NCBI GenBank assembly: GCA_964538375.1
Contig: CAZIFQ010000013.1
Coordinates: forward strand, 23,540-87,539
Source: JAUUZQ01 sp964538375
GTDB taxonomy: Bacteria > Bacteroidota > Bacteroidia > Bacteroidales > GCA-2748055
Direction of reading: 5' to 3'
Length of the DNA stretch: 64,000 nt
Positions within the stretch are counted from its first letter, which is position 1. The number at the start of each line of letters is the position of its first letter. Both the position numbers and the translations under genes were made by a program. The notes beneath the pieces are model-generated. The model did not search any database. It was given only the letters and a program-made list of their open reading frames with translations, and was not told the origin of the DNA. Positions 8,818 through 17,191 of this stretch are shown piece after piece.

Positions 8818-9648
8818 ATGAGTCATAAAGACGACAAAAAGAAAAACCATCCACACCCGGATCACAAGAAAGGCGAGAAACTGGATAAAAAATTTTACTT
8901 CAGTGAACTTGACAGCTTACAATTAGAATTGGTAAAGCTACATGAGTGGGTTAAAAAAGAAGGATTGCGGGTTGTTATCCTGTTTGAAGGACGAGATGCA
9001 GCAGGCAAAGGAGGCGTTATAAAGAGAATTACCGGCAGGTTGAATCCTCGTATTGCAAGAGTCGTTGCCCTGGGTGTTCCAACAGAAAAAGAGAAAAGCC
9101 AATGGTATTTTCAAAAGTATGTAAAGCACTTGCCTGCTGCCGGTGAAATGGTGCTTTTCGATCGCAGCTGGTACAACCGCGCCGGCGTTGAAAAAGTTAT
9201 GGAATTTTGTACAGATGAAGAGTACTGGGACTTCCTGAGATCATGTCCGAGGTTTGAAGAAATGCTAATACAATCCGGAATCATCCTTATAAAATACTGG
9301 TTCTCAGTAAGTGACGAAGTGCAGGAAAAAAGATTCAGTGACAGGATTCAGGACCCGCTAAAACGATGGAAATTCAGTCCCATGGACCTTCAATCCAGGT
9401 CTCGGTGGGTAGAATACTCGAAAGCAAAAGATGAAATGTTCTCTTATACCGACACAAAACTATCTCCATGGTATGTTGTTAATTCCGACGACAAGAAAAG
9501 AGCCAGGTTAAATACAATTTCCCATCTGCTTACCATGATTCCCTATAAAGAGCTAAAACATGAAAAAGTAGAATTACCTTCCATCAACAAAGAGGGCTAT
9601 ATCAGGCCACCAATGAGTGAACAAAGTTTTGTGCCGGAAACTTATTGA
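8818..9648 (+). CDS. ppk2: polyphosphate kinase 2
   Basis: 276 residues from the ATG at 8818 (a TTG two codons upstream is less likely). PPK2 uses polyphosphate to phosphorylate nucleotides (GDP/ADP to GTP/ATP) in the cytoplasm. Walker A is FEGRDAAGKGG (about 60-70), the lid follows, and Walker B is LFDRSWYNRAGVE (about 117-129). The N-terminus is a lysine/histidine-rich tail (DDKKKNHPHPDHKKG). Single-domain length matches class I PPK2; exact nucleotide preference is not readable. Confidence 0.92.
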   Translation: MSHKDDKKKNHPHPDHKKGEKLDKKFYFSELDSLQLELVKLHEWVKKEGLRVVILFEGRDAAGKGGVIKRITGRLNPRIARVVALGVPTEKEKSQWYFQKYVKHLPAAGEMVLFDRSWYNRAGVEKVMEFCTDEEYWDFLRSCPRFEEMLIQSGIILIKYWFSVSDEVQEKRFSDRIQDPLKRWKFSPMDLQSRSRWVEYSKAKDEMFSYTDTKLSPWYVVNSDDKKRARLNTISHLLTMIPYKELKHEKVELPSINKEGYIRPPMSEQSFVPETY

Positions 9649-9675
9649 TTATTTTAGCCTGCATATGTACAAATT

Positions 9676-9715
9676 CCCATTAACCCATTAACCCATTGAC
9701 TCATTAAACCATTAA
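9676..9715. repeat. octamer tandem repeat directly before a start codon
   Basis: Five 8-bp units (CCCATTAA, CCCATTAA, then three one- or two-base variants), ending two bases before the ATG at 9718. It occupies the whole translation-initiation region of the broken DUF1080 gene. Confidence 0.65.
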
Positions 9716-9717
9716 GT

Positions 9718-10243
9718 ATGAGGAAGATAAGCGCAGGAATTGCAGTTGCAGCTATAGTGTTACTGGTGAGTTCATGTACAACAAGTAATGAAATTGAATT
9801 GTTTAACGGGAAGAACCTGGATAATTGGACCGTCTGTATATCTGAAGATGTTCCGACTGAATCTGTCTTTTGGGTTGAAGATGAGCTGATCAATGTTTCA
9901 GGAGTTCCCAATGCATATCTCCGCACAAATGATGGCAGGCAACGCCGGCGACCTGGTATTAATTGGCAAAGACGTTGGCATCACTGCTCAAGACAGTGTA
10001 TATTTGATAGAATCTGAAGAAAACAGGTATGCCATACTCCCAAAACTACAGGAAAGTTCAGAAAATGCCCCGGGAGAATGGAATGAATATGATATCACTG
10101 TTGAAGGAGATATTATTGAATTCACGGTTAACGGAACAATCCAAAACCGGGGGATTGATGCAACAAAGATCAAAGGGAGTATTGCCATACAATCAGAAGG
10201 CGGACCGATGCAATTCAGGAATATTACTTTGCTTGAGTTATAG
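9718..10243 (+). pseudogene. DUF1080 lipoprotein broken by an internal deletion and frameshift
   Basis: The first frame (9718-10017) starts as a lipoprotein (MRKISAGIA..., LLVSSC) and gives the N-terminal DUF1080 strands FNGKNLDNW and VSGVPNAYLRTN. Sense then moves to the +1 frame, which gives AQMMAGNAGDLVLIG, then GEWNEYDITVEG and FRNITLLEL to 10243. Against the intact paralogue at 2927-3706 about 40 residues are missing at the junction (roughly 9920-9935), including the NSG strand. This is a deletion not divisible by three, not a simple indel, so the protein should not fold as DUF1080. Confidence 0.8.
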
Positions 10244-10423
10244 GTATTGCCACTCCAGTGCTAAGCTTAGAGTTCTCCGTAATGGAGCCAGAACAGTTGG
10301 ATGCAATGTAAGCCCTGCCAAATTTTCATTTGGCTTAATATCAGCTAGCGTGAAACATTATAAATTCGTATTAGTTTTTTAACTTTACACTCCCAAAAAA
10401 TATAACCGAAGCATATAGAAATT

Positions 10424-11764
10424 ATGAATTTAAAAATTGACGTAAAGAATGTATTCGATTTTATTCCTGAATCTGAAATTTTTGCCCTGAAGGATGAGTC
10501 CTCAGCAAAACTAAAGTCACTTAAGAGTGGAGACGGTGAGGGAAATGATTTTCTTGGATGGGTAAATCTTCCCTCTTCAATCACTGAAGAGAATTTTGTT
10601 GCTATTGAAAAAACAGCACAGCGTTTATCAGGAAAATCGGATATAGTAATTGTAATAGGAATTGGTGGATCTTACCTGGGTGCAAAAGCAGTTAATGATG
10701 CCCTGTCACACAATTTCGAGATGCTTAAAGGGAAAAGAGAGCATCCCACAATGATCTTCGCAGGTCATAACATTGGGGAAGATTATATGCAAGAATTAAC
10801 AGACACCCTGGATAATTACAGCTATTCCATCGTTGTTATTAGTAAATCAGGAACTACAACTGAACCTGCACTGGCATTCAGAATACTAAAGGACCACCTT
10901 ATTGCAAAAGTTGGAGCTGAAGAGGCAGTATCAAGAATTGTTGCCATCACAGATTCTAGCAAAGGAGCGCTCAGACAATTAGCAGAACAGGAGGGATATG
11001 AAACGTATGTGATTCCTGATGATGTTGGTGGACGTTTCTCTGTGCTTACTCCTGTTGGACTCGTTCCACTGGCAATATCCGGATTCAACATCCGTGAACT
11101 TGTAGCAGGTGCAGTATCAATGGAGAAGATATGTTTGAATAACGACAATCTTGAAGATAATCCTGCTTTGCTATATGCTGCCACCAGGAATGCCTTATAC
11201 AGAAAAGGAAAGAAGATTGAAATTCTCGTGAACTACCACAACAAACTTCACTATATATCTGAATGGTGGAAGCAGCTTTATGGAGAGAGTGAAGGGAAAG
11301 ACGGAAAAGGAATATTCCCGGCAGCAGTAGATAATTCAACTGATCTTCACTCCATGGGACAATATGTTCAGGAAGGCGAGAGAATCTTATTTGAGACTGT
11401 AATATCTGTTAAAGAGAGCGAGCATGATGTTAAAGTGCCTGAAGACTCCAAGGACCTTGACAAACTAAATTACCTCGCAGGGAAAAGGATCGACGAGGTG
11501 AATAAAATGGCTGAGCTTGGGACTACGCTGGCGCATATTGATGGCGGTGTTCCAAATATCAGGATTGAGATTCCTGAGATCAATGCCTACAACCTGGGCG
11601 GGTTAATGTACTTCTTTGAAATAGCTTGTGGAATCAGCGGATATATGCTTGAAGTCAATCCATTCAATCAGCCAGGAGTAGAAGCATACAAAAAGAATAT
11701 GTTTGCCCTGCTGGAAAAACCTGGTTTTGAAGAAGAAACGAAAAAAATCAAAGAAAGACTGTAA
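10424..11764 (+). CDS. pgi: glucose-6-phosphate isomerase
   Basis: 446 residues, the short bacterial form. It interconverts glucose-6-P and fructose-6-P. Visible signatures are IGIGGSYLGAKAV (about 79-91), SKSGTTTEPA (about 140-149) for phosphate binding, the QLYGESEGKDG segment with the catalytic Glu, and the C-terminal GVEAYKKNMFALL carrying the general base Lys. It stands alone; a strong terminator follows at 11793-11822. The product could feed from the trehalose/GH65 module at 49-54 kb, though they are not linked. Confidence 0.96.
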   Translation: MNLKIDVKNVFDFIPESEIFALKDESSAKLKSLKSGDGEGNDFLGWVNLPSSITEENFVAIEKTAQRLSGKSDIVIVIGIGGSYLGAKAVNDALSHNFEMLKGKREHPTMIFAGHNIGEDYMQELTDTLDNYSYSIVVISKSGTTTEPALAFRILKDHLIAKVGAEEAVSRIVAITDSSKGALRQLAEQEGYETYVIPDDVGGRFSVLTPVGLVPLAISGFNIRELVAGAVSMEKICLNNDNLEDNPALLYAATRNALYRKGKKIEILVNYHNKLHYISEWWKQLYGESEGKDGKGIFPAAVDNSTDLHSMGQYVQEGERILFETVISVKESEHDVKVPEDSKDLDKLNYLAGKRIDEVNKMAELGTTLAHIDGGVPNIRIEIPEINAYNLGGLMYFFEIACGISGYMLEVNPFNQPGVEAYKKNMFALLEKPGFEEETKKIKERL

Positions 11765-11792
11765 GCGAACATTTAGCCATAACTTATGTTGT

Positions 11793-11822
11793 AAGACCGG
11801 GTACATTCCCGGTCTTTTTTTT
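11793..11822 (+). terminator. intrinsic terminator of pgi
   Basis: Stem AAGACCGGG / CCCGGTCTT with loop TACATT, running into eight or more T residues. The T-tract ends one base before the ATG of the next gene (11823), so the hairpin also covers that gene's ribosome-binding region. Confidence 0.88.
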
Positions 11823-12740
11823 ATGAAAAATTATATCCAAAATCTCAGCCCGACTCTCAAAGGTGTTTTTCTGGCCTTTATGGCCACCCTGGGAATGGCA
11901 AACGTATATGTTTTTTCTAAAGCTGCCTTGCTGGAGGTCAGTTTTTTCCAATTCCAGTTTTTTTGGTTCGGACTCGCTTTGGTATGGAACCTCGCCTTTT
12001 TATATATAAGCGGAATTGTAAAAAAAATCCCTCACTTAAGTAAGAAATCTAACAGGAATCTAATAATTATTGGATTTTTAGAACTTGGTGCAGCAGCCAC
12101 ATTGTTCCTGGCAATTCAGCTTGCCGAGAATCCAACCATTGTTTCCTTTTTATCCAATGCGACACCCATATTTGTAACCCTGCTGGGGATTAGATTCCTT
12201 GGAGAGAGATTTAACTCTGTCGAAGCTATTGGAATACTCTTAACTGTCGGAGGTGTAATTCTAATTACTTATACACGCAATACCTCACTTGCGCAATTTT
12301 TTAGTGATGGATCGGGATGGATTTTAATCTCATCCTTGTTCCTATCCGTTAGTATTATTTTTGCAAAAAGTAACATAAAGGATATTCATCCCGGAATACT
12401 CACCTTAAACCGGGTAATCTTTATATTTATATTTGGTATTATTGGCATACTGCTTAGTCGCGAAAGTTTTAGCATTTCCGGGTCTGCCTTGCTAAATATT
12501 GCAGCAGGCTCATTCCTGGGTCCTTTTTTAACCGGTCTTGCCCAATACTCAGCACTAAAATATATTGAAGCTTCGAGAACAATGATTATCCAGGCAACCA
12601 GGGGGCTGTTTGTAATGATTGGATCGATGATTTACCTTGCCATAATGCCAACCTCAATGCAGGTAATTGGTGGAATTATTACCATCCTTGGAGTGATAGT
12701 TATGACCTGGGGAAAGATGCGAAAAAAGAAAAGTAAATAA
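11823..12740 (+). CDS. EamA/DMT family transporter
   Basis: 305 residues and ten hydrophobic helices in two EamA repeats (about 13-145 and 160-295). The start at 11823 keeps the first helix (GVFLAFMATLGMANVYVF); longer in-frame starts run back into pgi. Landmarks include the repeat end FLGERFNSVEAIGILLTVGGVILI and the second half MPTSMQVIGGIITILGVIVM. EamA proteins export metabolites or amino acids; the substrate is unknown. The start codon abuts the pgi terminator, so expression may depend on read-through or a promoter inside pgi. Confidence 0.87.
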   Translation: MKNYIQNLSPTLKGVFLAFMATLGMANVYVFSKAALLEVSFFQFQFFWFGLALVWNLAFLYISGIVKKIPHLSKKSNRNLIIIGFLELGAAATLFLAIQLAENPTIVSFLSNATPIFVTLLGIRFLGERFNSVEAIGILLTVGGVILITYTRNTSLAQFFSDGSGWILISSLFLSVSIIFAKSNIKDIHPGILTLNRVIFIFIFGIIGILLSRESFSISGSALLNIAAGSFLGPFLTGLAQYSALKYIEASRTMIIQATRGLFVMIGSMIYLAIMPTSMQVIGGIITILGVIVMTWGKMRKKKSK

Positions 12741-12810
12741 AAAACGGAACCCGTTACCGGATCCCGCTTCTTCAACTAAACTAACTAAACCAAAACTACC
12801 ACGAAAAGAT

Positions 12811-13236
12811 TTATGCAATCGTTATTGTCTTAGGTCCTTTTTTTACTTCTTCCTCTTTCTTTGGAAGATGCACGCTCAGGATTCCCTCTTTATGAGTGGC
12901 TGAAATTTTATCCTGCATAATTGAATCAGGAAGTTGAAAAGTCCTTTTGAAAGAACTGTAATTGAATTCCCGCCTCATGTATTTGTCTTCTGATTCCTCT
13001 TTCTCAATCTTCTTCTCAGAAGAAATAGTGATAAGATCATCATTCAAATCAATATTGAAATCTTTTTTCGTTAAACCTGGAGATGCAACATCTATGCGAA
13101 ACTCTGTATTGTCTTCAATTACATTTACTGCAGGTGTATTAATGTTTCGTGAACCGAAAAATCCGCTTAAAGACTGATCACTAAAAATATCATCTAAATA
13201 AGCAGGCACATAAGATCTGTTAATTTTTGCTATCAT
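12811..13236 (-). CDS. small heat shock protein, Hsp20 / alpha-crystallin family
   Basis: I use the ATG at 13236 (MIAKINRSYVPAYLDD, 141 residues) rather than the one five codons upstream, because GGAGG lies 8 nt before it, an unusually good Shine-Dalgarno for this phylum. The alpha-crystallin domain spans about 30-125 (FRIDVASPGLTKKDFNID ... RRTFQLPD ... ATHKEGILSVHLPK), and the C-terminal ITI supplies the I-x-I oligomer contact. It is an ATP-independent holdase chaperone. Upstream sequence carries a sigma-54-like promoter and two 14-bp direct repeats. Confidence 0.93.
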   Translation of the reverse strand: MIAKINRSYVPAYLDDIFSDQSLSGFFGSRNINTPAVNVIEDNTEFRIDVASPGLTKKDFNIDLNDDLITISSEKKIEKEESEDKYMRREFNYSSFKRTFQLPDSIMQDKISATHKEGILSVHLPKKEEEVKKGPKTITIA

Positions 13237-13280
13237 TTTATTTTCCTCCATTTTAATTTATTAATCGTTTCCCACTATAG

Positions 13281-13297
13281 ATCAATTCATATGCCAA
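13281..13297 (-). promoter_or_regulatory. possible sigma-54 promoter of hsp20
   Basis: Minus strand TTGGCATATGAATTGATC-like site (given as 13281-13297): TGGCA and TTGAT elements with GG-N10-GA, one mismatch from the sigma-54 rule GG-N10-GC. It would start transcription near 13270, about 34 nt before the ATG. Confidence 0.35.
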
Positions 13298-13308
13298 TGA
13301 AAGAATAT

Positions 13309-13354
13309 TGTCATTTTGTCATGTTAGTAGAAATACAGCATGTCATTTTGTCAT
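13309..13354. promoter_or_regulatory. paired 14-bp direct repeats upstream of hsp20
   Basis: TGTCATTTTGTCAT occurs exactly twice, at 13309-13322 and 13341-13354, 32 bp apart (three helical turns). Each copy holds two TGTCAT half-sites 8 bp apart, and a further ATGACAAATTG lies at 13370-13380. The layout suggests activator binding sites for the chaperone gene. Confidence 0.5.
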
Positions 13355-13413
13355 TTTGAAGATTAATCACATGACAAATTGTAAGTATAACGACCCGGTA
13401 AATTATTGGATTT

Positions 13414-13448
13414 CCTCACTGCCTACTGCTCACTGCCTACTTCCTCCT
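13414..13448. repeat. heptamer tandem repeat over the 3' end of the GAF gene
   Basis: Five 7-bp units beginning CCTCACT, GCCTACT; consensus GCYTACT. As at 7673-7693, the array spans the TAG stop codon of a minus-strand gene and its last three codons. Confidence 0.6.
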
Positions 13449-14585
13449 ACCCAACTCATCTTTTAGCTTTTCAACTTCAGCCAGCAATTGGGTTTCTCGT
13501 TTTGCAGATTTTTCCTGTATGACCCTAAGCTCCTCCATACTTTGTCGCATCTCCTCTTCTCTTGAAAAGAGCTCTTCGGATTGCTGCCGGGATTGCTGGA
13601 GTAATTTCGCAGTGCTTATGTTGACTTTTACTTTTGTAACTGAAGCTGCAATACTGTTACTAAGTGATTTTATGAAATTGACTTTGTATTCGGGAACATC
13701 ATTGAATGAGGCCAGCTCAATAACACCCAGGACCTGTTCATCCAACAATACCGGCACGAGAATCAATGTTGAAGGAAAGTCTTCCCCAAGTCCCGACCTG
13801 ATACGTATATAATCATCAGGCAGATCGGTAATAACGATACTATCCTTTTCAATAGCACATCTTCCAATCAGTCCTTCACCAAACCTGAACTGCTTATCTA
13901 TCTTCTTTTCCCTGTCGAAAGCATACGAACCGGTCAACTCCAGCACTGGCTCCTCCCCTTCATCGTCCTTCACCATAAAAAACCCTCCCACTTCCATGTC
14001 AACATAGCTAACCAGTTCCTTTATAAACTCATTAGACATAATGGAAATATCATCTTCCGTATTTCTCAGGAGTTCTCCAATAGTTGCCAGTCCCTGTGCA
14101 GCCCAGTTTTCCTGTTCGTCAACAGACCTCCTCCTCTCGTCCTCAATTTTCGATTGATTGAGTTGATTTTTTAACTGGCACATTGCCTTGCCAATCCTGT
14201 CTTCATCTCCTCTCACATTAAAACCATCACTTAATGATCCCTTTGATACATCCATAGTAAACCTGATAACTTCTTCCAGGTATTGAAAATGTATGCTTAA
14301 CGACTCTTCCAAATCGCCAATCTCATTGTTCCATTGTTTTGTTTCGATAACAGGTATTTCCCCTTTATCAAGACTGGACAAAATACTTGTCAGCTTATTT
14401 AGTGGAGAGTATATAGTTGCATAAAAAAGGAACCCTTCCACCAGGATTAACAGTACAGCTATCAGTGCAAGTGTCGTAACTAATTTACTGTTTTCACCGC
14501 CTGAAAGTATGATCCACATCATCAGTGTTGCAATGACAACAAATAAAACGGCTACCGGCAGAAGTATTGAGATCCTTCGTTTCAT
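13437..14585 (-). CDS. membrane-anchored GAF domain protein
   Basis: 382 residues with two membrane helices (about 8-28 and 36-56), a HAMP-like linker (about 57-140), a GAF domain (about 170-320, with GEGLIGRCAIEKDSIVITDLPDDY and VPVLLDEQVLGVIELAS) and a C-terminal coiled coil (about 325-382). No histidine kinase, GGDEF or phosphatase output follows, so it is a sensor without a visible effector, perhaps a scaffold that signals through its coiled coil. The stop codon lies in a heptamer repeat. The GAF ligand is unknown. Confidence 0.85.
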   Translation of the reverse strand: MKRRISILLPVAVLFVVIATLMMWIILSGGENSKLVTTLALIAVLLILVEGFLFYATIYSPLNKLTSILSSLDKGEIPVIETKQWNNEIGDLEESLSIHFQYLEEVIRFTMDVSKGSLSDGFNVRGDEDRIGKAMCQLKNQLNQSKIEDERRRSVDEQENWAAQGLATIGELLRNTEDDISIMSNEFIKELVSYVDMEVGGFFMVKDDEGEEPVLELTGSYAFDREKKIDKQFRFGEGLIGRCAIEKDSIVITDLPDDYIRIRSGLGEDFPSTLILVPVLLDEQVLGVIELASFNDVPEYKVNFIKSLSNSIAASVTKVKVNISTAKLLQQSRQQSEELFSREEEMRQSMEELRVIQEKSAKRETQLLAEVEKLKDELGRRK

Positions 14586-14621
14586 AATCTTATGTAAGGT
14601 ATAAATTTAGAAATTTTTTAC

Positions 14622-15794
14622 TTACATCCTGTTAATGGCCTGAGACAATTGCTGTAAGGCCTTTCCCAGGTTCTTTCTTGGTGTAGCTATATTAATTCGT
14701 TGATAGTATTCTCCACCTGGCCCAAATTTCGCTCCCTCAACCAATCCAAGTCTTGCTTCATTTATCATGAATGCAGTTAGTTCCTTTTCTTTCATTCCCA
14801 GCTTTTTAAAACCCAACCAGGTCAGATATGTTGCTTCCAGTGAAGAAACACCTACCTGGGATATATGACTCTTTACAAACTCCTGCAGATAGATAAAATT
14901 CCCTTCCAGGTATCTCAATAGCTGTTCAAGCCATTCATCTCCTTTCAGGTAAGCTGCCTCCATGGCCACCATTCCAAACAAGTTTCCACTACCCACATGC
15001 ACATCCTCAAGCACTTTGTCGTATACAGCTTTCAATTTAGCGTTTTCAATTATTACAGCTGAAGAGTGCATCCCCGCAAGGTTAAAGGTCTTGCTTGGAG
15101 CCACGCAAGTTATACAAAGATCGGAAATCTCTTCCCCCAAGCTTGCCAGTGGAATATGCTTATGATCAAACAAGATAAGGTCGGAATGTATCTCGTCACT
15201 TATCACCTTCACATTATATTTCACACATAAATTAGCCAGCTGAACAAGTTCACCCTTATTCCATGCCCTTCCGACCGGGTTGTGAGGATGACAAAAAAGC
15301 ATCAGCTCAATTCCCTCACTAAATTTCTTTTCGAGATCATCAAAATCCATGGTATATACTCCATCCTCATCAATAAGCTGATTATAAACCAGTTTTCGTC
15401 CATGATTTTCCACAGCACTGAGGAAGGGAAAATATACAGGTGGCTGAATAAGTATTTTGTCACCTGGTTTGGTATATCCCATGACACTGAAGTTTAGGGC
15501 AGGGACAATTCCGGGACTAAAATTAATTGCTCCCGGATCAAGCTTCCATCCATGGCGTCTTTCCATCCATGCAGCAACAATCTCATAAAACCGCGCAGGA
15601 CGATAAGTGTATCCGTATATGGGATGCTGCAGCCGCTCTGCAAGCGCATCCCTTATAAAATCAGGCACTTCAAAATCCATGTCTGCCACCCACATTGGAA
15701 TTACATCTTCCCTGCCAAATAGTGGCGTCAGGAGATCAAATTTTACAGAATCAGTCCCTCTTCTCTCAATCTGTTTATCGAAATCGTATTTCAT
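14622..15794 (-). CDS. MalY/PatB family PLP-dependent C-S lyase / aminotransferase
   Basis: 390 residues from MKYDFDKQIERRGTDS, which matches the usual family N-terminus (two codons inside the longest frame). Fold-type I: WVADMDFEVP near the start, the NFSPGIVPAL and CHPHNPVGRAW (N...P) segments, SDEIHSDL for the PLP aspartate, and APSKTFNLAGMHSS holding the Schiff-base lysine. The family cleaves cystathionine or cysteine C-S bonds, or transaminates. The gene is followed by the GAF gene and preceded by a thioesterase on the same strand. Confidence 0.92.
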   Translation of the reverse strand: MKYDFDKQIERRGTDSVKFDLLTPLFGREDVIPMWVADMDFEVPDFIRDALAERLQHPIYGYTYRPARFYEIVAAWMERRHGWKLDPGAINFSPGIVPALNFSVMGYTKPGDKILIQPPVYFPFLSAVENHGRKLVYNQLIDEDGVYTMDFDDLEKKFSEGIELMLFCHPHNPVGRAWNKGELVQLANLCVKYNVKVISDEIHSDLILFDHKHIPLASLGEEISDLCITCVAPSKTFNLAGMHSSAVIIENAKLKAVYDKVLEDVHVGSGNLFGMVAMEAAYLKGDEWLEQLLRYLEGNFIYLQEFVKSHISQVGVSSLEATYLTWLGFKKLGMKEKELTAFMINEARLGLVEGAKFGPGGEYYQRINIATPRKNLGKALQQLSQAINRM

Positions 15795-15834
15795 ATACAC
15801 ATATTTATTTTCACAGAAATCACATCACATTAGT

Positions 15835-16311
15835 CTATTTATAGAAAGCATCAGGGTCAGGAAAGGCCATTGATTCTCGTGCTTTTTCTTTTGAAAGGAT
15901 AAAATATTCAGCCACTGATTCGGCACACAACACTCCTTCTGAATTGAAAAGTTTTACTTCGATCTCGGCCAGATTTCTTCTCTGCTCAACTAATTTGGCC
16001 CGCAGAGTAATAGGTCCCTGGTTCACCATCACCGGTTTGCGGAAGCGACAAGTTAACCTCGAAGTAACACCTCCGGTTTTTAATTTTACAAATACCACCC
16101 AACTGGCAATCTCGTCCATCAATGTGCTCTGAATTCCCCCGTGAAGCACATTGGTATATCCCTGGAAACAGGGATCCGGCTCCCACGTTGAAACTATTTC
16201 ATCACCATCTTCATAAAATTCCAATTTCAAACCATGATCATTGTTAGGACTGCACCCAAAGCATTTATAGCTGGATAGTTCTGCAAATGGGTTTTTCAAC
16301 TTCTTCATCAT
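15835..16311 (-). CDS. PaaI-type hotdog-fold thioesterase
   Basis: 158 residues with a single hotdog domain. The active-site segment is NVLHGGIQSTLMDEIASW (about 54-71), with the HGG turn and the acidic residue used by PaaI/YbgC-like acyl-CoA thioesterases. The N-terminal stretch YKCFGCSPNNDHGLKLEF, with a CFGC motif, is common in this subgroup. The acyl substrate is not predictable. Two adjacent ATGs (16311 and 16308) are possible starts. Confidence 0.85.
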   Translation of the reverse strand: MMKKLKNPFAELSSYKCFGCSPNNDHGLKLEFYEDGDEIVSTWEPDPCFQGYTNVLHGGIQSTLMDEIASWVVFVKLKTGGVTSRLTCRFRKPVMVNQGPITLRAKLVEQRRNLAEIEVKLFNSEGVLCAESVAEYFILSKEKARESMAFPDPDAFYK

Positions 16312-16389
16312 TTATATTTTACTGGATTAAGATTCAAAATTAATATTTATAAATTGCGAAAGAATATAAATCCTCCCTAATCCTCAAAT

Positions 16390-17154
16390 ATGGTACGGCC
16401 AAAGAAACATCTCGGACAACATTTTCTTACTGATCCAGCTATTGCAGAAAGAATTGTAGGTTCCATGGCTTCAAGAGAAGACAGGGCCGTAGTGGAAATC
16501 GGTCCCGGAAAGGGTATTCTTACACAATTTCTTTTACAAGAGAATATCCGTCGCTTTATTCCCATAGAAATTGACGATGAATCTTATGATTACCTGCTAA
16601 GGGAATGGCCGGAACTAAAGGATGAGATGCAACTACTTGATTTTCTGAAATTTGATATTGGATCTCTCAGGGAAGATAAGCTGCAGATCATTGGAAATTT
16701 TCCATATAATATCTCGAGCCAGATATTCTTCAAAGTACTGGAAAATAAAGATATAGTTAATGAGGTAGTATGTATGATACAGAAAGAGGTGGCCGTAAGG
16801 TTGGCTTCTCCCCCGGGTTCCAAACAATATGGTATTCTTTCGGTGCTGCTACAGGCCTATTATACCCTGGATTACCTGTTCACCGTCAAACCAGGGTCAT
16901 TTTTTCCTCCTCCGAAAGTCAATTCCGGTGTTGTGCGACTGATTCGCAACGAAACCAGGCAATTGGCTTGTGATGAGAAACTGTTTTTCAGGGTAGTGAA
17001 AACTTCTTTCAACCAGCGAAGAAAGACAATTCGCAACTCCTTAAAAACTATTTTGCTAAATTTGCATGTCGAATCCGAATTATTGTCTAAAAGACCTGAA
17101 CAATTGAGTGTTTCTGAATTCGTTGAATTAACAAATCTGATCGACCATAAATAA
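16390..17154 (+). CDS. rsmA: 16S rRNA dimethyladenosine transferase
   Basis: 254 residues beginning MVRPKKHLGQHFLTD, the family's N-terminal signature. It dimethylates the two adjacent adenines near the 3' end of 16S rRNA late in 30S assembly. SAM-binding motif VVEIGPGKGILTQ (about 33-45), catalytic motif NFPYNISSQI (NLPY class, Phe for Leu), and the C-terminal helical domain with FNQRRKTIRNSL. It lies 37 bp before mgtE, a pairing often seen in Bacteroidota. Confidence 0.96.
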   Translation: MVRPKKHLGQHFLTDPAIAERIVGSMASREDRAVVEIGPGKGILTQFLLQENIRRFIPIEIDDESYDYLLREWPELKDEMQLLDFLKFDIGSLREDKLQIIGNFPYNISSQIFFKVLENKDIVNEVVCMIQKEVAVRLASPPGSKQYGILSVLLQAYYTLDYLFTVKPGSFFPPPKVNSGVVRLIRNETRQLACDEKLFFRVVKTSFNQRRKTIRNSLKTILLNLHVESELLSKRPEQLSVSEFVELTNLIDHK

Positions 17155-17191
17155 CAGAATAATCTGAGTGTAAATCCTAAGCTGCTTTGTT

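Noticed and set aside
10317..10334. GCCAAAT-TTTC-ATTTGGC hairpin before pgi, considered as a terminator
   Set aside because: Good 7-bp stem but A+T-rich and without a T-run; not enough to call.
12741..12810. Possible terminator between the EamA and hsp20 genes (CGGAACCCG/CGGATCCCG)
   Set aside because: The arms pair poorly and no T-tract follows.
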